From positions 1 to 7,135 of the forward strand of contig CAMOXM010000070.1 in the NCBI GenBank assembly GCA_946629155.1: DNA of 7,135 bases, written 5' to 3'. This document shows positions 1-6,450 of the stretch, piece by piece. The notes under the pieces are model-generated. The model was not told where the DNA came from, made no database searches, and saw only the letters and a list, made by a program, of their open reading frames with translations. Both the position numbers and the translations under genes were made by a program. This DNA comes from UBA9848 sp003454065 (GTDB lineage Bacteria > Spirochaetota > Spirochaetia > Sphaerochaetales > Sphaerochaetaceae). The stretch's first letter is position 1; each line of letters opens with the position of its first letter.

Positions 1-2
1 TC

Positions 3-203
3 ACGGATATCGTTCTCACTACCGAAGGCCAGGATGAAAGGCTGAAGGCATCCCACGAGCTTCAGCGTTATCACGCAAGCATTGTTGCGCAGGTCCCCTT
101 GTATGTTCCCGACATGGTGATAGCATACAGAAAGGGGCTGAAGGGCGTCGTGCTTTATGGCGGCGGTCAGCATGATTGGTCCAAGGCGTATGTGGAATTG
201 TAG
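3..203 (+). CDS. Peptide ABC transporter substrate-binding protein, C-terminal fragment (family 5, DppA/OppA type)
   Basis: This is a partial gene: the reading frame is open to the left edge and ends at TAG 201-203, giving 66 codons. The visible tail runs through ERLKASHELQRYHASIVAQ, then VPLYVPDMVIAYRKGLKG, then YGGGQHDWSKAYVEL. A helix ending near a valine-proline stretch, then a 'YRKGLKG' strand and a final G-x-H-hydrophobic segment, is how periplasmic or lipoprotein solute receptors of family 5 end; E. coli DppA has a comparable '..VRKEVKG..GKHHF..' tail. Such proteins bind di- or oligopeptides (sometimes nickel or other solutes) outside the membrane and deliver them to an ABC permease. 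The signal peptide and ligand pocket lie outside the window, so substrate cannot be stated. No permease or ATPase gene follows, so the rest of the transporter, if linked, must be upstream. The family call is fairly secure; the substrate is unknown. Confidence 0.72.
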   Translation, partial: TDIVLTTEGQDERLKASHELQRYHASIVAQVPLYVPDMVIAYRKGLKGVVLYGGGQHDWSKAYVEL

Positions 204-207
204 CCTG

Positions 208-235
208 TTCGCTACGTTCCGAGTGGAAAGCGCAA
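208..235 (+). terminator. Weak hairpin after the binding-protein gene (possible terminator)
   Basis: An imperfect inverted repeat lies 4 bases after the TAG. TTCGCT at 208-213 pairs with AGCG plus AA at 229-232 and 234-235, leaving C233 bulged. TTCC at 217-220 pairs with GGAA at 225-228 around a GAGT loop, and ACG 214-216 is bulged. It sits where a terminator is expected between two transcription units, but no run of T follows (the next bases are ATTGTCACAG). It is therefore not a canonical intrinsic terminator and could be an mRNA-stabilising hairpin or chance. Confidence 0.25.
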
Positions 236-270
236 ATTGTCACAGACGAGGTTTTCGAAAAGATATCATT

Positions 271-278
271 GGGGGGGG
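271..278 (+). promoter_or_regulatory. G8 run acting as ribosome-binding site of the sirtuin gene
   Basis: Eight consecutive G lie 7 bases before ATG 286. The 3' end of 16S rRNA (CCUCC) can pair with GGGGG through G-U wobble, so this is a plausible though unusual Shine-Dalgarno sequence. It supports ATG 286; the adjacent ATG 289 is in the same frame and could also be used. ATG 279 directly after the run is in another frame. Confidence 0.5.
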
Positions 279-285
279 ATGATCG

Positions 286-1047
286 ATGATGGACGATGCT
301 GATAGCGAAATCAAGCGATTTGCCGAAGCGATGCTGAAGGCGAAGGATATTGTCGTTCTCACCGGTGCGGGCATATCCACTTTGAGCGGCATTCCGGATT
401 TTAGGGGGAATGGCGGGGCATATACCAAGGATTTCAAAGGTATGAGAGTTGAGGAGATACTGAGCATAGATTTCTTTCATTCCCATCCTGAAATCTTTTA
501 TGACTGGTGCAAGGACGTATGGTACGATCTGGACCTTTACAAGCCGAACATAGTGCATACGTGCCTTGCCAAGTTGGAAGGATCGGGCAGGATTCGCGGG
601 ATATATACGCAAAATATTGATATGCTGCATCAAAGAGCGGGGAGCAGGAAGGTTTATGAGCTGCACGGATCGCCTGCGCATAACAGGTGCGTGAAGTGCG
701 GAAAGGATTTTGCCTATGATGCGGTGGCGCCTACGATCAGAAAGGGTGAAGTTCCGCATTGCGATAAGTGCGGAGCGGTTGTCAAGCCAGATATAGTGCT
801 GTATGGCGAGGGCTTGGACGGCGGTATGCTGGAACGCGCTTTTGAAGATTTTCAATCGGCGGAAATGTGTTTGGTCCTTGGAACGTCGCTGACCGTTTCC
901 CCTGCGAGCTCTTTGCCTAATCTGGCATTGAGGTCCGGAAGGAAAGTTGCCATAGTCAATATGTCGGAGACGTATTTGGATGACGCGGCAGATTTCAAGC
1001 TGAGCGATTTGAAAGCGGCGTTTGAGACATTAAATGGGATGCTATGA
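286..1047 (+). CDS. Sir2-family NAD-dependent protein deacylase (class U sirtuin)
   Basis: A 253-residue sirtuin that removes acetyl or related acyl groups from protein lysines while consuming NAD+, giving nicotinamide and O-acyl-ADP-ribose; it should act in the cytosol. All core motifs are visible: TGAGIS at residues 26-31, GIPDFRG at 35-41, TQNID at 108-112, the catalytic histidine in LHGS at H127, the zinc ligands C135, C138, C159 and C162, GTSLTVSPAS in the second half of the Rossmann fold, and AIVN near the end. From memory the sequence resembles Thermotoga maritima Sir2 closely over its length (DFFHSHPE, KPN, HQRAGS, VPHCDKC), which points to class U. The Ala-Tyr-Arg-x-x-Arg signature of class III desuccinylases is not apparent in the cofactor loop, so plain deacetylation is the best guess. 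Length is normal. Its TGA lies inside the ATGA that starts thyX, so the two are probably translationally coupled. The protein target is unknown. Confidence 0.95.
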   Translation: MMDDADSEIKRFAEAMLKAKDIVVLTGAGISTLSGIPDFRGNGGAYTKDFKGMRVEEILSIDFFHSHPEIFYDWCKDVWYDLDLYKPNIVHTCLAKLEGSGRIRGIYTQNIDMLHQRAGSRKVYELHGSPAHNRCVKCGKDFAYDAVAPTIRKGEVPHCDKCGAVVKPDIVLYGEGLDGGMLERAFEDFQSAEMCLVLGTSLTVSPASSLPNLALRSGRKVAIVNMSETYLDDAADFKLSDLKAAFETLNGML

Positions 1048-1844
1048 AAAAGGAAGATTTGATCAAAAAGCCTTTCAAGGTGCTTGACCACGGGTATGTG
1101 GAGCTTATAGACTATATGGGTTCCGATGAGATGATCACGAATGCGGCGCGCGTTTCGTATCAGAACGTCAAGACGAAATCGCAGGATAGGTTTCTGATAG
1201 ATTATCTTATGAGAAACGAGCATACTTCGCCTTTCGAACAGGTCGTGTTCACGTTTCGTCTGAAGATGCCGATATTCGTTGCCAGGCAATGGGTCAGGCA
1301 TAGGACAGCGAGGATGAACGAGGTTTCCGCCAGATACAGCGTGTTGGGAACCGATTTCTATATGCCTGAAGATGCGGATATGAATTATCAAAGCAAGGAT
1401 AACAAGCAAGGCAGGGGCGAAGCCATGTCTGCCGAGGATTCCCGAAAGGCAAAGGATGTGATGTCGAAGTGCTATGACATTCTCGAAAAGAGCTATAAGG
1501 AGCTTTTGGACACAGGGCTTTCCAAGGAAATCGCAAGGATGATACTTCCGCTTTCCGTTTATACGGAGTTCTATTGGCAGATGGATTTGCACAACCTCTT
1601 TCATTTCCTTAAATTGAGGCTTCATAAGCATGCTCAGCTTGAAATCAGAAGATACGCCGAGAGAATTTTGGAAATGGTGGGGAACGTCTGTCCTATGGCT
1701 ACCGAAAGCTTTATCAACCATAATTTGAAATCCGTGAGAATTTCCGAGAAGGAAGCGGAGATGATCGCAGGCAATTTGGATTTTGATGCCATCAAGGGCG
1801 AAGAAAGGGATTTGAAGATATTGAAGGAGAAATTCCAGAAGTGA
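1044..1844 (+). CDS. thyX: Flavin-dependent thymidylate synthase ThyX
   Basis: ThyX methylates dUMP to dTMP using methylenetetrahydrofolate as carbon donor, FAD as hydride carrier and NADPH as reductant; it yields tetrahydrofolate rather than dihydrofolate, so cells with ThyX can do without dihydrofolate reductase for this step. The diagnostic RHR-x7-S motif is present as R85-H86-R87 with S95 and R97 (sequence RHRTARMNEVSAR). Other family segments are NEHTSPFEQ at residues 58-66, MPIFVARQWVRH at 75-86, and the C-terminal LHNLFHFLKLR followed by HAQLEIRRYA, which line the dUMP and flavin sites. At 266 residues it is within the usual range, with a short charged tail. The active form is normally a homotetramer with its sites at subunit interfaces. 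It starts at ATG 1044 in a 4-base ATGA overlap with the sirtuin; only a weak GGGA (1036-1039) precedes it, consistent with coupling. It overlaps the regulator by 4 bases (GTGA). Confidence 0.97.
   Translation: MKKEDLIKKPFKVLDHGYVELIDYMGSDEMITNAARVSYQNVKTKSQDRFLIDYLMRNEHTSPFEQVVFTFRLKMPIFVARQWVRHRTARMNEVSARYSVLGTDFYMPEDADMNYQSKDNKQGRGEAMSAEDSRKAKDVMSKCYDILEKSYKELLDTGLSKEIARMILPLSVYTEFYWQMDLHNLFHFLKLRLHKHAQLEIRRYAERILEMVGNVCPMATESFINHNLKSVRISEKEAEMIAGNLDFDAIKGEERDLKILKEKFQK
1824..1830 (+). promoter_or_regulatory. Shine-Dalgarno AAGGAGA for the response regulator
   Basis: AAGGAGA lies within the last codons of thyX, 10 bases before GTG 1841. It is the strongest Shine-Dalgarno match among the junctions in this window and settles the GTG start for the regulator, which would otherwise be doubted as a non-ATG start. 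Confidence 0.7.
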
Positions 1845-3310
1845 TTCGCGTTTTACTGGTCGATGATGAGAAGAACTTCATAGACGGGGTTTCGCTTCTT
1901 CTTGAAGACTACGATTGCAAATGCTCGGTGGCTTATAACGGTCGCGAGGGCTTGTCCGCGCTTGAGAAGAGCGCTTTCGACGTGATAGTGACGGATCTCA
2001 TCATGCCGGAGATGGATGGAATCGCTTTTCTGACCGAAGCTCATCGCCTATATCCCGAAATACCCTCGATAGTCATGACGGCGCATGGGGGAGATAAGGA
2101 GAATAGGATCGTTCGGGCGCTTGGTGCGAAGAATTTCATTCTCAAACCTGTCGATGTTGATCAGCTTGCCAACATGATCGATAACTTGAATGAGAGCTCC
2201 AGATTGGCAAGCGAAAGGGATTTTTTCAAGGAGAAGCTTCGCGAACACGAATCGAAAAGCAACCTTACGGAAGTCATGGGGAAGTCGGTTGCGACAAGGC
2301 AGCTTGTCAAGCTTGTCCTGCAGGTTGCTCCGACCGATCTCAGCATACTCGTGACAGGAGAATCGGGCGTGGGCAAGCAAGTGGTTGCCGAAAGCATTCA
2401 CAAGAATTCGCTTAGAAGCGGAGCGGCTTTCGTCGATGCTCATTGCGCTTCGTTTTCGCCCACGCTTTTGGAGGATGAGCTGTTCGGGCACGAGAAAGGC
2501 GCTTATACGGGCGCGGTTTCCAGAAAGAGGGGGATTTTCGAAAAGGCGAACGGAGGCACGCTTTTTTTGGACGAGATAGGCGAGATACCGTTAGCGACGC
2601 AAGTTAAGCTGCTGAAAGTCATAGAGGAGCGTAGATTCACGCCGTTGGGAAGCGATAGGGAGCAGGAAAGCGACTTCAGACTTATATGCGCCACCAACAG
2701 GAATCTTGACGATGAGGTTGCGAAAGGCAATTTTCGCGAGGATCTGTATTACAGAATAAACAAGATGATGATTTACGTTCCGCCGCTTAGGGAGCGTCAG
2801 GACGACATAGTCCTTCTTTGCAAGAAGTTCATGCGGAGATTTTCGTCCAAATACAAGAAAGAAGTGGATTCCATTTCCAAAGAAGCGCTTGATGCGTTGT
2901 GCGAATATTCGTGGCCGGGAAATGTCAGGGAATTGGAAAATACCGTGGAAACCATGGTTGTTATGGCAAAAGGCGAGCAAATCGCTTTCGACGATCTTCC
3001 GTACAAGATTCTCAAAGCATCTGCGCTTTCATCTTCTTTCGCCGACAGAACGGCTATCAGACAGGCGACTGCAGATGTCCGGACGGACAAGGCCCATGGC
3101 GCCAATGCGGCTGCAAATGGAGAAAAAGCGAACGACGTGAATTCCGTCAGAATAGAAATAGGAACTATGGCGGAAATGGAAGCGCAGATAATATCGGAGC
3201 TTTTGAAAAGGAACAAAAGCAATAAGACCAAGGTCGCCGAAATCCTCGGAATAAACAGGAAAACGCTTCTCAGCAGGCTCAACAAGGGGGGGGCGGCGAA
3301 TGGCTCATGA
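1841..3310 (+). CDS. Sigma-54-type response regulator, NtrC family (receiver, AAA+, Fis HTH)
   Basis: A 489-residue two-component transcription activator. The receiver (about 1-118) has the acidic pair D8/D9, phosphoacceptor D52 (VTDLIMPEMDG), T80 and K102. After a helical linker the AAA+ domain (about 143-390) has Walker A GESGVGK at 173-179, GAYTGA at 220-225 (the loop that contacts sigma-54; consensus GAFTGA), Walker B TLFLDE at 240-245, the FREDLYYR arginine segment at 298-305 and WPGNVREL at 358-365. An Ala/Asp/Ser-rich linker at about 392-440 joins it to a Fis-type helix-turn-helix at about 460-480 (NKTKVAEILGINRKTLLSRL). Phosphorylation should drive hexamer assembly and ATP-dependent opening of sigma-54 promoters. 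The start is GTG 1841, overlapping the thyX stop, with AAGGAGA at 1824-1830; the receiver begins at once, so no longer start is needed. No histidine kinase lies nearby, so signal and targets are unknown. Within-family position (AtoC/ZraR/NtrC) is not resolved. Confidence 0.93.
   Translation: MIRVLLVDDEKNFIDGVSLLLEDYDCKCSVAYNGREGLSALEKSAFDVIVTDLIMPEMDGIAFLTEAHRLYPEIPSIVMTAHGGDKENRIVRALGAKNFILKPVDVDQLANMIDNLNESSRLASERDFFKEKLREHESKSNLTEVMGKSVATRQLVKLVLQVAPTDLSILVTGESGVGKQVVAESIHKNSLRSGAAFVDAHCASFSPTLLEDELFGHEKGAYTGAVSRKRGIFEKANGGTLFLDEIGEIPLATQVKLLKVIEERRFTPLGSDREQESDFRLICATNRNLDDEVAKGNFREDLYYRINKMMIYVPPLRERQDDIVLLCKKFMRRFSSKYKKEVDSISKEALDALCEYSWPGNVRELENTVETMVVMAKGEQIAFDDLPYKILKASALSSSFADRTAIRQATADVRTDKAHGANAAANGEKANDVNSVRIEIGTMAEMEAQIISELLKRNKSNKTKVAEILGINRKTLLSRLNKGGAANGS
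3286..3293 (+). promoter_or_regulatory. G8 run: ribosome-binding site of the helicase gene inside the regulator's end
   Basis: Eight consecutive G cover the Lys-Gly-Gly-Ala codons near the regulator's C-terminus and end 6 bases before ATG 3300. This supports ATG 3300 as the helicase start, much as the G8 run does before the sirtuin. ATGs at 3307 and 3310 are out of the helicase frame. The tract is also a homopolymer in a gene overlap, so slippage there could change the regulator's ending. Confidence 0.5.
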
Positions 3311-5531
3311 TGCGAAATCGCTCGGCAAGGATTTTTTCTCCGAAAACGGACGCATCGGCGAAATCGATAGCATAAGCTTCGAATATCGCGAGTCCCAGGA
3401 AAGAATGGCGGGAGTCGTTTCCGATGCGCTTTTCAATGGGGAGCATGTCGTGATCGAGGCGCCGACAGGGGTTGGCAAGAGCTTTGCATACCTCATTCCG
3501 GCGATTTACTATAGCAAGATCGAAGGCAAGAGAGTCGTGATCGCTACGGATACGAATACGCTTTTGAATCAGCTCGAAAGCAAGGATGCGGCGGCCATAA
3601 TCGGTCTGCTCAAAAAAGTTGATCCTGTTCTTTTCGCCAAGGGAATCAAGGTGGTTTCGATACGGGGCAAGTCCAATTACCTCTGCTTGAAGAGGATGCA
3701 GGAGTTTTTCGCCAATAATTCGAAATACGCAGGATTGTCCGAGAAGGATAAGGCGAAGCTGGCGAAGGAGCTCGACAATTTGCGCATGTTCAGCAAGTTC
3801 GCGTCAAGAAGCGAGATCAAAAAAGGCTCTAAGCTGATAAACGAATTCTGGTCGGATGTCTGCATGAGCGAGAATCAGTCGTGTTCGCAAGGCGCATGCG
3901 GCCTGAAGCAGTCAGAATGCAAATATTACGCTTCGCTGGTGCGATCAGTCGCTGGGGCCGATATAATATTGACCAATCATGCGCTTTTGCTTTCGGATGT
4001 CCTTCTCAGGTGCGAGGACGAGAAAAGCAGGGGGGAGGAAGAGGTCTGGGACAAGGAGAGCTATGTCCTGCCGCCGTTCAGAAACCTGATAATAGACGAG
4101 GCGCACAACCTTTGCAAGAATTGCGAAAGTTCGCTTTCCGAAACCTTCTCATTCCGTTCGGTCAGGCAGATACTGCAGGTTCTCACGCGCAAAGGGGATG
4201 ATTATTTCGTTCGGCTGAGCAGGGCTTCGGCAGTGGATTTCACATTGGATCAGGCTGCGGAAAGTCTGGAAAAGGCCGAGAGGCTTTTGAAGGATCTCAA
4301 TGCTTTCAGCAACTCGTTCGCCATAAGCGTCCAGGGCAGGCTGGGCGATTCCTTCAATGTCAGATACGATGAGATCGATTTGTCCGACGGTTTTCTTTCG
4401 GATGATTGCCGGTGCGCCGCCGAAGGCTATGCGGCGTCCCTTAACGATTTCGTCTCATCGTTCCATCCGAAGCCCTCCAACGACAATGAGGACGAATTGT
4501 TCCAAATCGACATGATGATCAGGGACATAGTCGGTCAGAGCAAAGTGATTTCAATCATTTTGGAGAAAAGAACTACCGATTCCGAACCCCCTATTCCTTA
4601 TTCCTGCGTTGCGACGGCTCAGCTTCCAACCGACATGAACGCCAGCCTCTTCGGCTTTCAGATGATTGCAGGCGACATCGTATTCGAGATAAATGCCGTT
4701 CCGGTTTTCGCAGGCAAGGTGCTCGGCAGCATGCTTTATCCGAAAATGAACGGCTTGGCGCTTACATCAGCCACTCTGAATGCGAACGACGATTTCAGGT
4801 TTTTCAAGAGCTTTTCGGGCTTGGATGCGGACGATAGCGTCAAATGCATGTCCATGCCGGCCGTATTCGATTATGAAAGGAATATGGTTGAGGTGGCGCT
4901 GAACGGGATCAGCACTTCGGATGCGAAAAATCAAGCCGAAATAGAGAAAGCGGCGGAATTCATAGCGAAGGCGATCAACATAGCAAACGGCAGGACGCTA
5001 TGCCTTTTCTCGTCATACGACGCCTTGAGGAAATCGGGAGATTACATCCTTGACAATTCCTTGCTCGATGACGGATTGGAGCTTTTATGCCAGAGCAGGA
5101 AGTCCGCTTCCAACGAATTGATGCGCGAGTTCAGGGAAAACGAGAAGGCTTCTCTGTTTGCGACATCATCGTTTTGGGAGGGCGTGGATTTTCCCGGCGA
5201 TACTCTTCAGCTGCTTGTCATACATAAGATTCCGTTCCGCGCGCCATGCGTCTTATCGAAGCGGCAGGACATTCTTCTCAGGAAGAACGGCAAAGGCGGG
5301 GCTTTCATGCGTATCGAACTGCCGCAATCCATTATAAGGATGAAGCAGGGCATAGGCCGCCTTTTGAGGTCTAAGACCGATAGGGGGGTGGCCGTGCTTC
5401 TCGACACGCGGTTGGTTGACGGGACGAATTACGGAAAGCGCATTTTGGATTCGCTGTATTTGGGGAACACAGTCGTAGCTGATGCCGGGAATGCGCTCGA
5501 ACACATACGGAAGTTTTTCGAAGAGGTTTAG
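3300..5531 (+). CDS. DinG/XPD-like superfamily 2 ATP-dependent DNA helicase with Fe-S cluster
   Basis: A 743-residue helicase close in length to E. coli DinG. ATPase motifs appear in order: a Q-motif-like R30/Q33, Walker A APTGVGKS at 54-61, motif Ia ATDTNTLLNQL at 82-92, TNHALL at 225-230, DEAH at 266-269, TSATL at 489-493, SFWEGVDFPGD at 624-634 and QGIGRLLR at 683-690. Between motifs Ia and II are C129 (NYLC), C188, C195, C200 and C207 (ECKYY), the place where XPD/DinG enzymes bind a 4Fe-4S cluster. Five cysteines are available for four ligand positions. Enzymes of this type unwind DNA 5'-to-3' and clear R-loops, flaps or G-quadruplexes in repair and replication. There is no N-terminal DnaQ-like exonuclease as in Bacillus-type DinG. 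The gene overlaps the regulator by 11 bases and ends 6 bases before the next gene. A YoaA-like rather than DinG role cannot be excluded, so no symbol is given. Confidence 0.93.
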   Translation: MAHDAKSLGKDFFSENGRIGEIDSISFEYRESQERMAGVVSDALFNGEHVVIEAPTGVGKSFAYLIPAIYYSKIEGKRVVIATDTNTLLNQLESKDAAAIIGLLKKVDPVLFAKGIKVVSIRGKSNYLCLKRMQEFFANNSKYAGLSEKDKAKLAKELDNLRMFSKFASRSEIKKGSKLINEFWSDVCMSENQSCSQGACGLKQSECKYYASLVRSVAGADIILTNHALLLSDVLLRCEDEKSRGEEEVWDKESYVLPPFRNLIIDEAHNLCKNCESSLSETFSFRSVRQILQVLTRKGDDYFVRLSRASAVDFTLDQAAESLEKAERLLKDLNAFSNSFAISVQGRLGDSFNVRYDEIDLSDGFLSDDCRCAAEGYAASLNDFVSSFHPKPSNDNEDELFQIDMMIRDIVGQSKVISIILEKRTTDSEPPIPYSCVATAQLPTDMNASLFGFQMIAGDIVFEINAVPVFAGKVLGSMLYPKMNGLALTSATLNANDDFRFFKSFSGLDADDSVKCMSMPAVFDYERNMVEVALNGISTSDAKNQAEIEKAAEFIAKAINIANGRTLCLFSSYDALRKSGDYILDNSLLDDGLELLCQSRKSASNELMREFRENEKASLFATSSFWEGVDFPGDTLQLLVIHKIPFRAPCVLSKRQDILLRKNGKGGAFMRIELPQSIIRMKQGIGRLLRSKTDRGVAVLLDTRLVDGTNYGKRILDSLYLGNTVVADAGNALEHIRKFFEEV

Positions 5532-5537
5532 CCGTCA

Positions 5538-6431
5538 ATGGGTTTTTTCCGCAATTTGAAAAAGTTCTTCCTATATGGAATGAACGATACGAAGGTGTTT
5601 GCGCTTGTCGGAAGCTCAGGAAGCGGAAAGAGCTACTCCGTCGATATTCTCGTCAGGAAATACGATATAGATCTGGTGATCGATGATGGCTTGCTGATAA
5701 AGAAGGATCATGTTCTGGCCGGCATAAGCGCAAAGCAGGAAAGCAGTGAGATGATGGCTGTCAAACGCGCCATTTTCTTCTACAACAAGCATCGAAGCGA
5801 TGTAATACGCCAGCTTGACACGCAATTCGTTCCGAGGATTCTCATATTGGGAACCAGCACGAAGATGATAAGCCGCATTTGCGAGAACCTTTTTCTTCCG
5901 AACCCTTGCAAGATAATATTGATAGAGGACATAAGGTCGAAGGAGGAGATAGAATATTCGCATAGGATGCGGGATACGCAGGGCAAGCACATAATTCCGA
6001 TTCCATACATAGAACTGAAGAAATACATAAGCGGATTTCAGGAAAAGGTTTTTGTGGATGAGGCTTTTCCGACGACCAAGACGCTTGTTTCTCCGAAATT
6101 CAGCAGAAACCTTTCCAACGCCTACACGGATGAGGAGATGGAAATAGTTCTCACCGGCATGGTCCAGCAGAAAATCAGGAATCTCGAGGTCGTGAAGATA
6201 AAAAAAGGCATGAGCGGAAACCTGATGAATCTTGAAGTGTTTGTTCAGAACAAGTTGGATTCGGGGGCGGATTATGATATGGGCGAATTGAAGGATTATC
6301 TGAATGCGATATGCGCATCCAGATTCGAGGATGTGAAGGTAGAGAAAATTGTTTTGATAAACAGCGGCAGCATGGAGGATGTCCGGATGCGACTGAAAAC
6401 GCAATCGGCGCTGAATGAAGGGCGCCTCTGA
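5538..6431 (+). CDS. P-loop ATPase with possible Asp23/Gls24-like C-terminal domain
   Basis: A 297-residue protein of unproven function. A clear Walker A, GSSGSGKS, lies at residues 25-32 after a hydrophobic strand (KVFALVG). An acidic Walker B-like strand, DLVIDDG at 45-51, comes unusually soon after it. Then follow AGISAK at 61-66, RILILGTST at 100-108, IILIEDI at 126-132 and GKHIIPIP at 149-156. From memory this pattern matches a little-studied P-loop family in Clostridia and related anaerobes, some members of which end in an Asp23-like domain. Residues about 196-277 could be such a domain (two strand-rich segments and DMGELKDYLNAI, then VKVEKIVL); that part is inference. Residues 1-14 (MGFFRNLKKFFLYG) form a basic, aromatic amphipathic segment that could touch the membrane. 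ATG 5538 has AAGAGG at 5521-5526; ATG 5580 (Met15) is the main alternative and would remove that segment. No transmembrane helix or signal peptide is seen. Confidence 0.72.
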   Translation: MGFFRNLKKFFLYGMNDTKVFALVGSSGSGKSYSVDILVRKYDIDLVIDDGLLIKKDHVLAGISAKQESSEMMAVKRAIFFYNKHRSDVIRQLDTQFVPRILILGTSTKMISRICENLFLPNPCKIILIEDIRSKEEIEYSHRMRDTQGKHIIPIPYIELKKYISGFQEKVFVDEAFPTTKTLVSPKFSRNLSNAYTDEEMEIVLTGMVQQKIRNLEVVKIKKGMSGNLMNLEVFVQNKLDSGADYDMGELKDYLNAICASRFEDVKVEKIVLINSGSMEDVRMRLKTQSALNEGRL

Positions 6432-6450
6432 AAAGCATGATGGATAGAGC

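Noticed and set aside
224..242. Possible sigma-54 promoter (TGGAAAGCGCAAATTG) before the sirtuin
   Set aside because: GG is present but GC is not found 10 bases later, and the TGGCAC and TTGC boxes are poor matches.
237..269. TTGTCA and TATCAT as a sigma-70 promoter
   Set aside because: Each box resembles the consensus but the spacer is 21 bases, too long, and the implied start would fall within or just after the G8 ribosome site.
286..1047. Sirtuin as part of an anti-phage (SIR2-type) defence system
   Set aside because: Defence SIR2 domains usually form parts of larger NADase proteins or pair with Argonaute, HerA or similar genes. Here the protein is a compact class U deacylase with zinc ligands and catalytic histidine, next to thyX, and no defence partner is visible.
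19..1721. Two long - strand frames (19-855 and 852-1721) that nearly abut
   Set aside because: They are antisense to the binding protein, sirtuin and thyX. No family motif or ribosome site supports them; codon bias of the real genes can keep the opposite frame open.
2797..3285. Hydrophobic-looking - strand frame of 162 codons
   Set aside because: It covers the AAA+ end and HTH of the regulator, which are clearly coding on the + strand. The Leu/Ser/Phe richness is the reverse reading of Lys/Glu codons.
3881..4201. Extra + strand frame of 106 codons within the helicase
   Set aside because: It overlaps the Fe-S and DEAH region of the helicase in another frame and has no recognisable features or ribosome site.
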